Shown: in pieces, positions 36,501 through 45,490 of the stretch
Layout of the letters: the number at the start of each line of letters is the position of its first letter
How positions within the stretch are numbered: the first letter of the stretch is position 1
Assembly (NCBI GenBank): GCA_951812925.1
Contig: OX638370.1
Coordinates: 35,273,948 to 35,337,947, forward strand
Source: Calliopum simillimum
Lineage: Eukaryota; Arthropoda; Insecta; Diptera; Lauxaniidae
DNA: 64,000 nt
Reading direction: 5' to 3'
Made by a program: the position numbers and the translations under genes
The notes under the pieces: generated by a model
Databases searched by the model: none
Told to the model about the DNA's origin: nothing
The model's input: the letters and a program-made list of their open reading frames with translations, nothing else

Positions 36501-39500
36501 GGTCATTTTAGTATGAAAAAGGTCCAATTAACATATTCTTTTATAATTTTTTTTTTTTTAAATCCTCGTTAAATTTTCTTTAATCCGATGGTACATTTGT
36601 CATACCAATTTTTTTGACTGAGATCAGAAAAAAATACTTTACCGTTTGAAGCCGTTTTTCCGTTTGTATTTTTTTCCGACCACAAATTAAAAAATTGGTA
36701 TGGCAAGTGTAAAATTGCGAAATCCTTTTGAACCCTATAAATCATATACACTATCTGAAAGCTCATACAATTAGCTAAAACTTCGCCATATAAATATTTT
36801 CTCTACAACGTTAGGGTCATCCAAGAAATGTTTTTTTTTTTTTTTGAAACAAGTCAAAAGATCAGTTTTAACACTATAACTCCTCAGGTGTACATTTTAG
36901 ACCCCACCTCCAAGTGCAATTTTTTTATTAGTCTAGGCCTCCTCTATCACCTCCCAGAAGCTTCGTAACCTTATGCAATACACCCTGTATATTTACAACA
37001 CAGTCAATGTGGCCGAATAATACAGATTCTTAACTAGATTAGTAAAGCGTTATGAACAAGTGTTTAGTCTTGTACATAACTACATATTTTGTTGTATATG
37101 TCAATCATTTACCAGTTTTTCACCTGACTTACCTACCTAGCACATGAAAAAAAATGTATTCGTCTCGGTTCCTCTTCACAATCTGGCCAATACGCACTGT
37201 TGAAAATCTCACTGATAGATCAAAAATGAGGAGTAATAGCTATTCTAAGAGCATTGAAATGATTTAAGTATTATATGATAGCTTTTCTTCTAAAAATTTT
37301 TGTATTTTCACAGGCAGTCAGGTCGGTACTAATCAAAATAAAACGTTTTCAAATCAAATAAATCTTTTTTCGATTTAAATACACTTAAAATGATATATCT
37401 TTGTACCTACAGTAGCTATCGTTATGAAACTTGGATGAATATTGTCTTTACCAAACATCTTTCAAAATGTGAAGGGGTTTGGCCAAGCGATTTGAAAAAA
37501 ATATACATTTGATTGGAAAAGTTTATTTAGATTTGGAAAAGTTTAATTTGATTAGGAAAAATTAAATTTGGAAAAGAAGGTTTAACTTGGAGTGGAAAAC
37601 CTGGCGTGAATCGACGCATCCGTGAACGTTCAACTCGTGACGTAAAATTATGTGTTGCACATGTATTTCACATTACTAAATACATTATTTTTCGTCACGA
37701 GTTGTACGTTCACTGATGCGGCAATTCAACCCCTGAATAAAGAAGAGTTGGAGAACGTGGATCACTTTCAATGTAATTGTTTTGCGGTATAAATAAATAG
37801 GTAAGGGGCTACCCAAGGGGATAAGAATTGCTTCAAAAACCCTTCTGAAGTGCATCTTTTTTATCAATAAGCGCTTCTGCTCCGTAAGAACTATTCTTTC
37901 TTTTTAACATGCACCTACGATGTAAGCGCTCTTAAGCTTACCGCAGCCTGACTTCAAAGGGCCTTTTAAAGCGCTTAATTGTAATGCGGCGGTAAGCGTT
38001 CTTTCAATAAAATTGAAAAAAATAAAAAAACTAGCAGCACCAGGATTTGAAGAGCGGACCGTCCGTATGATAGATAGAAACAGATTATTTTTACTTACAT
38101 TTACCAACTTGTTAGACCGCTACACTATTGCTTACCCGATACGATGAAGAGGTATTAAACTTGTATAATAAGCAAATGTTGTTGACATTCGAATACTTAC
38201 TGCAGCCTTACATAGAATCATTGTGTAATCAGTTTCAATTCAGAGAAAGGAAGTGAAATAAAAAAATTTTGAATAAGAAATATTTTAATAAAAAAAATCA
38301 TTAAAGCAAAAAAAATAAAAAACAATAAAAAAATATCCGTGCTGGATTCGAACCCATGTTGTTCTTACTGCAGCCTTACAAAAAATCATTGTATAAGTGC
38401 TTCATAATTTCTATGGAGACAAGCGCTTTAAAGTGCTTGGCTCAGAAGCGCTTGAAATTTTTCCTCTTGGATACTTAGTCAATACTAAGGATAGAAATGG
38501 GTGTAGAAGTATCAGAAAATAATAACTTTATCGTGTCCGTTAATTAAATTTACAAGGAAATAACAACAAATGAAATAATGCCCAAAAAACGAATTAAAAC
38601 CCAAATAATTTTCATATAAATTTGGGGTCGTAAGGAAATAACACCCAAGGACATAACGCCCAAAAACATAAACGAAATAATGCCCAAACTATTTTCACAT
38701 AAAATTGGACGATAATCATTTTGGAAATAACACTCAGAATTTAGGTTATAAAAAAACGTCATAACGCCAAAAAAAAAAACAAAATAACGCCAAAAAACCA
38801 AAACAAAACAACGCCCAATTTATTTTTATATAAATTTAGGCGATAATGCCCAAATTTTAGGCTTTAAGAAAACGAAATAACGCACCAATTTTGCAAAATG
38901 GTTCTCGCCCAAATTTATATGAAAATACTTTGGGCATTCTTTCCTTTTTCGTTTTTAGGTGTTATTAATGTTTGGGCGTTATTTTGTTTTTTATGTTTTT
39001 GGGCATTACTTTGGTTTTTTTTTTTGGCGTTATTTCCTAACGTTAAATTTGGGCGGCAATCATTTGGAAAATACCGCCTTAAATTTAAGCTTTAATCGTT
39101 AAAAATTTGGGCGTTATTGAAGACACAAAATAAAAACGAAATAACGCCCAAATTATTTTCATATATGTAAATAAATTTTGGTGTGTTATTTTAAAAATGA
39201 TCACTGGCCAAATTTATATAAAAATAAAGTGGACGTTATTTCGTTTTTTTTTTTTTTTGTTAATGAAATAATGCCCAAAATAAAAACAAAATAATGCCCA
39301 AATCATTAAGCTCCAATTTTGGGCATAGTTTCCAAACAAATTATTTTCATGCTATGTATTTTGTTTTTGGGCGTTATACTGCTCATTTAACTAAAACTTT
39401 TGAACTTATTTAAGTAAAAATGAGTGAATGAATGAAGTTTGAAATGTCTTCTTATAGCACTCCTACCTACGATTGCTGATTTTGCCTTTCCCCAAGTGAA

Positions 39501-42500
39501 ATTTATTCTCAAATTGATAAATAAAATTTAAATTTTTTTATATTTTTTTATCTGTATTTTGTAATTTAATTACTCGTAAATCAAGCATTGAATAACTTTA
39601 TGCCATCCATTCATAAATATTCCTTGCCATTGAATTAGGATTCTTATTGTATTTGCTATGTATCTTTCCTTTCCCTTTTCTATGACTTCTACACAAATGA
39701 TAAATCAAAGCACGTATCCTTAGCAATGGCAAAAATGTAGGTGAAGCAAAAAAAAGGAATCTAAAAGCTTTTTATTTATTCTTCTTTTGAATGGAGTGCG
39801 CACGGATTGAATAACATTTTACACTTCACACGTACATATTTTAATATTTCTCACAATGATTGGGTATACGTATGTATGCTTATGGCCCTACCATTTGTGT
39901 TAAAAAACACTTGTTGGATACGCGTCTGCCAAACAATAGAAAGGGCAAATTAGCTTTATTTGAGATTTTTATTCCAATGTTAAATTGGTTACATGACTTA
40001 AGTAATAAACTTAGAAGGATACGCTTTCTTCTTGGCCAGACTTTTTAAATGACTTTCTATTCCCGATATCTCCCTCCCTGCTTCTATGAGAAATGTTCTT
40101 TTGTTAACTTTTTAACTCACTGTGTAGGCGCTTTACGTCACTTGTCAACACTTTAACTGAATAAAGACTCACACATTTTATTTGATCCTTGCAAGTTAAA
40201 AGCTTAAGTTGCTTTTCACCTTTTCCCCTCTGAATGAATTGAACAAGTTTCCATTTCTATTCCATTTTCTTAAGTAAAGATTTATGTATCTTAAGTGTTG
40301 AAGGTTTTTTTTGCGTTTGAGAAAATGCAATTTTGTGGTCAGGCTTCATTATGTTTTATGACTTCACTCTTTCATTCGCATCCAACGTCAAGAGCGTTGT
40401 GTGTGCGCTGCTGCTCTTGAATTCCTAAAGAATGACAATGTCAAGGACTTTTTGCGTGAACACAATACATATTCCAACCAAGCATTATTTAACATATTAA
40501 CTTCTGTGGAGTGGTTCAAAATATGAAAGTGTTAGATTTTTAGGAAATTTCAGGGTGTTTTTTGAGTGTGCAGTATAAAAAGTACCCTGTAGGACCGATG
40601 AAGTCAAAAGTCCAATGTTTGGTTTAGTTTTTTTGTACACCTAAAACTAGAATAAATTCACTTAAATTATCATTTGTATCAAAAATGCTCCAAATATAAT
40701 ACAAAGTCGGTCAATTGTTTCAAAAATGATCCAAATGTAATGCATAATCTGTCATTAGCACCAAAAGTGATCTAATTGTGTATCGATTATATCAGTGAAA
40801 TTATAACGTTACTGACTACGTACTGTTCGGCAGTTTGTTGATTGGGAAGAAGAGCAAATGATAGTGTATCGGTCTAGTGACTTGCGCTGCGTGGAGAAGC
40901 CTGGGTTCAAATCCTCCACTCGGTGATTTTCAATTGCAATTTTTAAATTTCTATTAATTTGTACACAATTTGTCTGAAGAGTTTTTGAAACAGAAAATGA
41001 AACATATGTCCAAAATAGCCGAGGTATAAAATAAAAATAATAAAAAAAATTTCATCCACACTGCGATTCGAACCCGGAACACATTGCTCAGAAATACATA
41101 TCGATAATTTATAGCGCTATAGTCCTATCTGCACTTTTTGCGATTTTGAGATTTTTGCAGTAATGGCATCATTATGGGCTTCTTTACCGTGTGGAAAACT
41201 GTGTGATGTCAAAATACCACTCATATACCAAAATATTCGATAATTAAGAAAAATCATATCTCCAAACTGTAATTTTATCAAGAGCGCTACTGTCCTATCT
41301 CCACTAAATATTCAAATAAGTCACATTTTTGAAAAAAATTCTTCGTTTTTTCGCGTTTTCTTCGCGTTTCATGACTTTTTGCGGCATTTTAGAGAACAAA
41401 TTTGGTTGCACCCAAGGCTCCATTCTAGTTTGTCGGAACCAAAAATTAAAAAAAAAAAAAAAAATCTTTTTTTTGTGTTTTCTACGCATTTCATGACTTT
41501 TTGCGACATTTTAGTGGAAAAAATTCATAAAATGTACTAAATACGTCGTTTATTTCAGTAGTAGTGGAATTCTAAATGAGAGCAAAAGTAATGACATACT
41601 ATAAATTGGCTGGGATTTCGTTAGAAATTAATAAAACTGGTTAAAAACATTAAGTTATGTTAAAATATACAATAGATAAAAATATTGCATATATCGTTAT
41701 ATCAAAATAGCAGCAAATCTTAAATAACCACTGTTTGAAATCTTCTTTTTGCATTTCCCAACAATTGGAAAAATGGAGATAGGACTATAGCGCTCTAAGG
41801 TATCGATATATAACAAACTCTTTAGCACATTCGGCTATGAAACCTTTAGACATTTTTGTGTAAAATTTGAATTTCAAATAAAATTTTTTGAAATTTAGAA
41901 TTAAAATACAAAAAAAAAAAATTGGCCTTTTTTATGGTCCGAATGTAATGCATAAGGAGACAATTGGTTATGCCCAATGACAAACAATGTAACACGTATA
42001 TAGAACTTTATATGTGATGGTACCAGAATTTGGACTAGTCGGTTTCTCCCATAGAGTAGTTTGTAAACTAGTTTTGGAATAATCCATGGTCCTGCAGGGT
42101 ATTTATTTAACTCGAACTCTATTTACTTATTTTCGAAGAAAAGATATTCTGACTCCAGTTCAGAAGATTTTCTTTTATGCTTTCTGTCTGTTTTTGTAAT
42201 TTTGTTGGTGTTTACAAAAGCACTGAATATTGTGATCGCTCAATCCAACATGTCATCTGATATACATATGTACATATCTATGGACTTTTGTAAAAACAAT
42301 CGAGATAAGACAATTTTCCAGAATTTTAATCATTAATATAAAATTTAAATACGTTTCTTTCGTCATGTCACGATCATTTTTAATTCCATAGAAACTAGGG
42401 TGTCCCATAATTCTCGCAAGATTTGAATTTGTCACTAATTGTGCGGTAAATTGTTGCCAAACAAAAAGAAGAAATGGACAAATTCCACCGTACAAGAAAA

Positions 42501-43849
42501 CAGTTCGACAGCTGAAAGTTTAGGGTTAATAAAAATGCATTGAAGGCAAAGATTTAACGCTGAGTCAACGAAATTCAGCCACATTATTGAGATTAAGCAG
42601 TTTTTCAACACTCCCAAAAACTTGCCAATTTTATTCGATTTATTTTTTTTTTTTTTAATTTCTTACTTAACGTTTCTTAATTATCCATTTTTAGATATTA
42701 TTAATGGTGCTGTTTTTGACGAAGATCACGATGAAATGGTTGTTGTAAAAGATATCGAAATGTTCTCAATGTGTGAGCATCATATGGTGCCATTCTATGG
42801 CAAAGTATCGATTGGTTATTTGCCATGTAATAAAATACTTGGATTGAGCAAATTAGCAAGGTATTAATGCATTTCAAATACATATCTATATGTAACTATT
42901 ATTTAATTTTTCCAACTTTATAGAATCGTTGAGATTTTCTCACGCCGCTTACAAGTACAAGAACGTTTGACCAAGCAAATTGCAGTCGCTGTTACACAGG
43001 CTGTACAACCCGCTGGTGTTGCTGTTGTGGTAGAAGGAGTGTAAGTACAAAGGAGGTTTTCCACATCATTTTAATATTTTTTTTTTAAGTTAAATTAAAC
43101 CTTTTTCAAATCAAATTAAACTTTTTCCAACACACTTGTCCAACTCCCTCCAGATTTGGGTGGATTTTGTTAGGCATAGGTAATATTCGTTCATATACCA
43201 AGTTTCACAATAATAGTTGCTCTTCTAACAGAGATACATAAGTATATCATTTTAAATGTATTTTTTGTAAAGTTTAATTTAATTTAGAAAAAGGTTCATT
43301 TGATTCAGAAAAAGGAAAATTGGTGGAAAAAGCTAAATTTAAATTGGAAAAAGTTCAGTTTATTTTGGAAAAGGTTTATTTTCTTTTGGAAAAAGTTTAA
43401 TTTGATTTTGAAAAAGAATTTTTGGCAAAGTTTAATTTAATATAGAAAAAGATTAGTTCGATTTGAAAAAAGTTTAATTGTTCGAAAGTGTTGAATTCGA
43501 TTTGAAAAAAGTTAAGTTTGATCGGAAAAGGTTTATTTTATTTTGGAAAAAGTTTATTTTGAAAAAAGATCAGTATGATGTGGAACAGGTTTAACTTGGA
43601 GTGGAAAACCTGTATTATAATAAAATAAGTTAAAGATGAAAATAAAGTTATTAGAAAGCATTTAAAAAAAAAAATAAATAACAATTAATTATATATTATA
43701 TTTTGGCTTCTGCTTTTAGGCACATGTGTATGGTAATGCGTGGAGTTCAAAAAATCAACAGCAAAACTGTTACATCAACTATGCTGGGGCAGTTCCGTGA
43801 TGATCCAAAAACAAGAGAAGAATTTTTAAACTTAGTACATAGCAAGTAA
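18225..43849 (+). CDS. Pu: GTP cyclohydrolase I (Punch), five coding exons, full span
   Basis: Join 18225-18570, 22999-23208, 42695-42860, 42924-43040, 43720-43849: 969 nt, 322 residues plus stop. All junctions are GT/AG and stay in phase. The enzyme converts GTP to 7,8-dihydroneopterin triphosphate plus formate, the first step of pteridine and tetrahydrobiopterin synthesis (eye pigments, cofactor for aromatic amino-acid hydroxylases); it acts as a cytosolic decamer. Residues 1 to about 115 are a Ser/Thr-rich N-terminal extension; the catalytic domain follows. Visible active-site features: CEHH at 212-215 (zinc Cys212 and His215, catalytic His214) and HMCMV with zinc Cys283. The 71-residue spacing from Cys212 to Cys283 equals that of E. 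coli Cys110/Cys181. Length is close to the Drosophila protein (about 324). Gln304 stands in MLGQF where I expect Val. Introns are 4.4 kb, 19.5 kb, 63 bp and 679 bp. Other promoters or first exons may exist; I could not identify any. Confidence 0.96.
18571..19254. other. Pu intron 1, first part
   Basis: Mostly unique AT-rich sequence. At 19039-19221 an imperfect inverted repeat (GAGCGTATTCGC ... GCGATACGCTC) with several GCGATTT words suggests a small MITE. Confidence 0.5.
19616..20400 (+). pseudogene. Tc1-like transposon relic, copy 2
   Basis: Aligns with 8246-9050. Key motifs are better kept here: [10 protein letters not shown] (second catalytic Asp) and, in another frame, [10 protein letters not shown] (catalytic Glu). 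Stops and frame changes interrupt it, for example TAA after QHQRN. The 3' end ATGTGACTCACTGTA at about 20400 abuts the palindrome starting at 20398. It lies in Pu intron 1. Confidence 0.82.
20398..21102. mobile_element. 0.7-kb foldback element in Pu intron 1
   Basis: The left arm begins TATAACTATGTAACATATCA; the right arm ends with its reverse complement. Arms of about 330 bp match closely, for instance GTTCAACGAACCGACTACTT (20700) and AAGTAGTCGGTTCGTTGAAC. The spacer of about 40 bp is at 20730-20770. Confidence 0.9.
21112..21440. repeat. Repeat shared with 15690-15975
   Basis: See the partner at 15690. Here the segment next to the palindrome is inverted with respect to the partner, and the distal segment is not. 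Confidence 0.65.
21441..22998. other. Pu intron 1, last part
   Basis: T-runs and unique AT-rich sequence. A hairpin-like pair GTTATCAC / GTGATAAC lies at 21567-21600. No alternative first exon of Pu could be recognised before exon 2. Confidence 0.5.
22999..23208 (+). CDS. Pu: Pu coding exon 2 (start of catalytic domain)
   Basis: The acceptor is CATTGCAG|GA after a T-rich tract and the donor is GAAG|GTAAGC. The exon encodes the [17 protein letters not shown] segment and the helix region with [21 protein letters not shown], the conserved GTP cyclohydrolase I start. Its first two bases complete the Gly codon begun in exon 1; its last base begins the Asp codon finished in exon 3. Confidence 0.95.
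23209..23690. other. Start of Pu intron 2, no feature
   Basis: Begins at the donor GTAAGCG; a CATACTCGTA duplication lies at 23240-23262. Nothing else seen. Confidence 0.5.
23690..25110. mobile_element. Composite of DINE-like elements in opposite directions
   Basis: An inverted unit (23690-23775) meets a forward copy (head near 23778, four units near 23842, 23957, 24098 and 24238, tail, CCAG run at 24517-24545, end GGTGTAGGGTATAAAAA at 24685). Three inverted units follow with GGGCGTGGCACCTCCCATAT near 24787, 24930 and 25071. Unit length is 115-142 bp. Either nested insertions or a foldback arrangement. Confidence 0.7.
25111..27440. other. Pu intron 2 DNA without a recognised feature
   Basis: 25120-25680 is somewhat less AT-rich and may be old transposon sequence (frames at 25312-25656 and on the opposite strand show no known motif). 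The rest is AT-rich. Confidence 0.45.
27441..27980. repeat. Two diverged tandem copies of about 370 bp
   Basis: CTTATGCGCCGGTATCTCGT and TTTATGCGACACTGATCTCG, each followed by TG(T/C)CGTTTTTTGA-like sequence and preceded by a CACTG(G/T)ACTATA(A/T)(T/C)TCCTAA word, recur about 370 bp apart. Confidence 0.5.
28215..28930 (-). mobile_element. DINE-like element, inverted copy
   Basis: Read on the - strand: head near 28910-28870 (GGCCTGGCCAAACATTAAAT), three units near 28830, 28690 and 28550, the GGTAGGCGTGTCCGTTGACC tail, a short CCAG run, and a truncated end (GACATGGCTATATCGACTC) at 28250. Same family as 4860-5825. Confidence 0.7.
28922..29309. mobile_element. MITE rich in GGAAGC/GCTTCC words
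   Basis: Ends TTCCCAACGG and CCGTTGGG form short terminal inverted repeats; subterminal GAAGCTGCTTCC and GCTTCCACGGAAGC words recur in both directions (for example at 29098-29160). Confidence 0.6.
29348..30063. mobile_element. MITE family A, copy 2 (716 bp)
   Basis: Same ends and interior as 7153-7866, same orientation (CTATCTCCACTTTTTGCGAT at left). The 161-residue frame across it is not conserved in the other copies and is not a gene. Confidence 0.88.
30064..31089. other. No feature recognised
   Basis: AT-rich intron DNA. A B-box-like word on the - strand (30638-30650) is isolated. Confidence 0.5.
31094..33891 (+). mobile_element. Sola-like DNA transposon, 2.8 kb, with AAGT target duplication
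   Basis: Terminal inverted repeats CGTCGGGTTAAAACTACAAC ... and its match GTTGTAGTTTTAACCCGACG pair over about 37 bp (ACAACTGGACATCTACATTT inside). AAGT occurs directly before (31090-31093) and after (33892-33895). A 4-bp duplication together with the transposase motifs inside fits, as far as I recall, the Sola superfamily. Subterminal ACAACTAGACA words recur near 31275, 31340 and 33650. A small derivative sits at 16397-16596. Confidence 0.85.
31650..33442 (+). pseudogene. Sola-like transposase, multiply broken
   Basis: Fragments in several frames give, in order: [12 protein letters not shown] near 31665; a [14 protein letters not shown] zinc-type segment and [11 protein letters not shown] near 32425-32520; [16 protein letters not shown] near 32580; [11 protein letters not shown] then [20 protein letters not shown] near 32650-32740; [20 protein letters not shown] near 32790-32850; [18 protein letters not shown] near 32900-32950; [13 protein letters not shown] near 33040; and a terminal frame 33197-33442 with [11 protein letters not shown] and [14 protein letters not shown]. 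The D of YSDRCGG and E of SEMECD are candidate catalytic residues. Stops (for example after VVTK and HIKQI) show it is inactive. I recall the same motif series in many insect repeats. Confidence 0.78.
33896..36227. other. Pu intron 2 DNA without a recognised gene
   Basis: At 34030-34160 two B-box-like words (GTTCGAATCCCAG and TTTGAATCCCAG), each followed by a T-run, form a short tandem of tRNA-like repeat remains. Otherwise nothing. Confidence 0.5.
36228..36987. mobile_element. 760-bp long-TIR element, TA target
   Basis: The left end CAGAGTGTATTGCATAAGGT with TACGAAGCTTCTGGGAGGTG and the right end (reverse complement CAGGGTGTATTGCATAAGGT) are inverted repeats. Similarity continues inward for about 260 bp. 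TA flanks both ends (36226-36227, 36988-36989). CAGRGTGT ends with a TA target suggest a Tc1/mariner-type non-autonomous element. No transposase. Confidence 0.85.
37370..37607. repeat. GGAAAAGTTTAATTTGATT repeat, copy 1
   Basis: Degenerate 20-bp units (TTGATTGGAAAAGTTTATTT, AGATTTGGAAAAG) end in TTTAACTTGGAGTGGAAAAC, the same ending as the array at 43260-43616. Confidence 0.65.
37608..37727. repeat. 120-bp palindrome
   Basis: Arms GTGAACGTTCAACTCGTGAC and GTCACGAGTTGTACGTTCAC within GAATCGACGCATC ... GATGCGGCAATTC; about 45 bp per arm, imperfect. Confidence 0.75.
37880..38470 (-). repeat. tRNA-like SINE-type repeats
   Basis: On the - strand an A-box-like AGTGTAGCGGTCTAACAAG (38125-38107) precedes a B-box-like CTTCAAATCCTGG (38053-38041); another B box GGGTTCGAATCC lies at 38356-38345. 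Words such as CTGCAGCCTTACA and GTGTAAGCGCTT recur nearby. A-to-B spacing is longer than in a tRNA, so these are derived or decayed heads. Confidence 0.55.
38550..39390. repeat. Array of GAAATAACGCCCAAATT motifs in both directions
   Basis: The word ATAACGCCCAAA or its reverse complement TTTGGGCGTTAT occurs more than fifteen times, often with AAACGAAATAACG and TTTTCATATAAATTTGG. Direct order prevails to about 38890 and after 39100, reversed order between, so the array can fold. Confidence 0.8.
39391..40670. other. Pu intron 2 DNA, no feature recognised
   Basis: Unique-looking AT-rich sequence. Confidence 0.5.
40671..40780. repeat. Three imperfect 42-bp tandem units
   Basis: TCAAAAATGCTCCAAATATA, TCAAAAATGATCCAAATGTA and CCAAAAGTGATCTAATTG start about 42-46 bp apart. 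Confidence 0.55.
40855..40960 (+). repeat. tRNA-like SINE head
   Basis: A-box-like TAGTGTATCGGTCTAGTGA (40862) and B box GGTTCAAATCC (40904-40914) have tRNA-like spacing. The flanks do not form a full acceptor stem that I can see, so this is more likely a tRNA-derived repeat than a tRNA gene. Confidence 0.55.
41040..41097 (-). repeat. tRNA-like B-box fragment, opposite strand
   Basis: The - strand reads GTTCCGGGTTCGAATCGCAG (41083-41064). The fragment ends where MITE family A copy 3 begins, as if cut by that insertion. Confidence 0.5.
41098..41809. mobile_element. MITE family A, copy 3 (712 bp)
   Basis: Ends ATATCGATAATTTATAGCGC (left, diverged) and GCGCTCTAAGGTATCGATAT (right); interior as in copies 1 and 2, same orientation. 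Confidence 0.88.
41810..42694. other. End of Pu intron 2
   Basis: Nothing but short frames; ends in a T-rich tract and the acceptor TTTTTAG at 42694. Confidence 0.55.
42695..42860 (+). CDS. Pu: Pu coding exon 3 (zinc site CEHH)
   Basis: The acceptor is TTTTTAG|ATATT and the donor AG|GTATTA. The exon encodes residues 186 to about 241, including [18 protein letters not shown] (Cys212, His214, His215) and the [13 protein letters not shown] core, with conserved [10 protein letters not shown] at its end. It follows a 19.5-kb intron. Confidence 0.96.
42924..43040 (+). CDS. Pu: Pu coding exon 4
   Basis: A 63-bp intron precedes it (acceptor TTTATAG|AATC). The donor is GAGT|GTAAGT, a strong consensus. 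The exon encodes residues 241-279: [16 protein letters not shown] followed by [19 protein letters not shown], the conserved oligomer-interface and active-site helix region. Confidence 0.96.
43041..43719. repeat. Pu intron 4 with GAAAAAGTTTAATTTGATT array
   Basis: From about 43262 to 43616, 20-22 bp units (GGAAAAAGTTTAATTTGATT and variants) are repeated some fifteen times and end in TTTAACTTGGAGTGGAAAAC, as at 37578-37600. At 43085-43130 a reversed unit (AAATTAAACCTTTTTCAAAT) makes the whole a possible foldback element. Confidence 0.75.
43720..43849 (+). CDS. Pu: Pu coding exon 5 and stop
   Basis: The acceptor is GCTTTTAG|GCAC. The exon encodes residues 280-322 and TAA at 43847-43849. It contains [11 protein letters not shown] with the third zinc ligand Cys283, then [20 protein letters not shown]. 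Gln304 replaces the Val I expect in MLGVF; CAG differs from any Val codon by at least two bases. The C-terminal FLNLVHSK agrees with the fly family. Confidence 0.95.
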
Positions 43850-43894
43850 AATTAAAAGAATAATAAAAAGTTTCATAATATACTCATAATATTA

Positions 43895-43900
43895 AATAAA
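43895..43900 (+). promoter_or_regulatory. Pu: Candidate Pu polyadenylation signal
   Basis: AATAAA lies 46 bp after the Pu stop codon in AT-rich DNA. AATAAA occurs often by chance here, so the true 3' end may be further downstream. Confidence 0.45.
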
Positions 43901-45290
43901 CAGAAATATTTTCAAATGCTGATATACTTATGTATCAGCCAAACAATTGTACTTAAAATATTAAAATATCTAAGAATATTTACATTAAAAATAAAACTTA
44001 TAAACATATACTAATTGGGTCCAATAAAATTGTGAAGTTTTGAAATTAGAGTTACTTGAGCAAACACATACAACGATTACAGGAAATAATATTTTTAAAT
44101 GTATGTTAGTTTAATACAACTTTATTAATGTGTTAAAAATGTTTTTTTATTCTTTTAAAATGTAAAATAAACATACATATCGTCGCATAATGTAAAAATG
44201 CAAGTCATAATATGTACGAGGCTTCTACTGCCTTTTTCTTACAAGCTAATATACCGTCTCGTCCAGCGAAAATGGCACTATTTGTATTTATTTTCAGAAA
44301 GATATCTTATTCTTATCTTTTCCAATGGTTTTTTGAGTAAAATTTAGTTTTTGAACATAAAAGCGCGTAACTGTCATACCTAAATTTGAGCGTTAGTCGA
44401 GCGTCAGGCGTATTAAATCATATCGGTCTGTTTCATGTTTATACAATTTATAAGGAGCATACCGAAACAGTTAAACGGTTCGCTCGACTTACGCTACAAT
44501 TTAGTTATGGCTGTAAGATAATATTTTAAACGTTTTATAATTTGTGAGAATTTCAAAATCTAATAATCTTTTTTTAAACAGTACAAATTACATTTTTGTC
44601 GAAAATATCACTTTCATTTGCGACGATTTGTATATTATTTTACAAAAATACATACGTATGTATATGTTAAAGCTACGGTTATGGGTATTTTAAAAATAAA
44701 GAACAATAAATACTTAAAATTAAGTTAATAAAAAAAAAAATGTATAGTTTACATAAGGAATCTGATTGATGAGATAAACTGTTTAGGGAATTTACAAATG
44801 CATACATTTTTATGAAATAAAAAGGAATAAATTGTATTTTTTATATATTTATGAATACATATATAGCAGCTTATGCTTTTATATAAAGTAATCAAAACGT
44901 TTTAAGTGTTATACAAATACTAGTTGATGTTCAATGTTTATGAGAAATATATATAGCTTATTATGTCAAAGAAATAAATTTTGTTGTTAGCAAAATAAAA
45001 GTTTACGTGTTGGTTTATTCCTGACAAAAACCTGACTACTTAAAGGTAGCCAGAAAAATAACCTCAGGCAGTGAGCATTCACCTCAACTGTGCAACTAAT
45101 AAACTTCACAAATTCCACAGGATAAGTACCTAGTAGAAAAATTATTTTTTATTTATTGATATTGATATTTTTATATAATTTGCATAGGCTAAAAGCTCTT
45201 TGTTCGTTATCTTTAGCGGATTTGAATGACCAGTATAAGTGCTGTACACTGATTCAAAATCCTTAAAAGCTGGCCAAAAGTCGAAATCAT
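43901..45290. other. DNA downstream of Pu
   Basis: AT-rich. A small MITE-like inverted repeat at 44360-44516 pairs CCTAAATTTGAGCGTTAGTC and GAGCG with CGCTCGACTTACGCTACAAT. Nothing else. Confidence 0.55.
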
Positions 45291-45299
45291 TATAATTTT

Positions 45300-45490
45300 T
45301 AGAGACGAAATTTTTTACCCGGGGGTTTTTGGGAACGCTGATTACGAATCTGACTTTAGATTTTTAAAAAATAAATGGCGGATGATATGCATAAATATTC
45401 AACCAAATACTACAAAAATATTTACTCTATGGTTTTTGGGGTCACTGATTACGAATCTGATATTAGATTTATAAAAAACAAAATGGCGGA
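45300..45490. repeat. Two tandem units with CTGATTACGAATCTGA
   Basis: GGGAACGCTGATTACGAATC and GGGGTCACTGATTACGAATC start about 110 bp apart, each followed by TTAGATTTxTAAAAAA and AAATGGCGGA. A transposon remnant. Confidence 0.6.

Noticed and set aside
40855..40935. A functional tRNA gene
   Set aside because: A and B boxes are present, but no complete acceptor stem or anticodon arm could be drawn; similar boxes recur nearby as repeat pieces.
18225..43849. Bacterial contamination as source of GTP cyclohydrolase I
   Set aside because: The gene is split by canonical introns and has a fly-type N-terminal extension.
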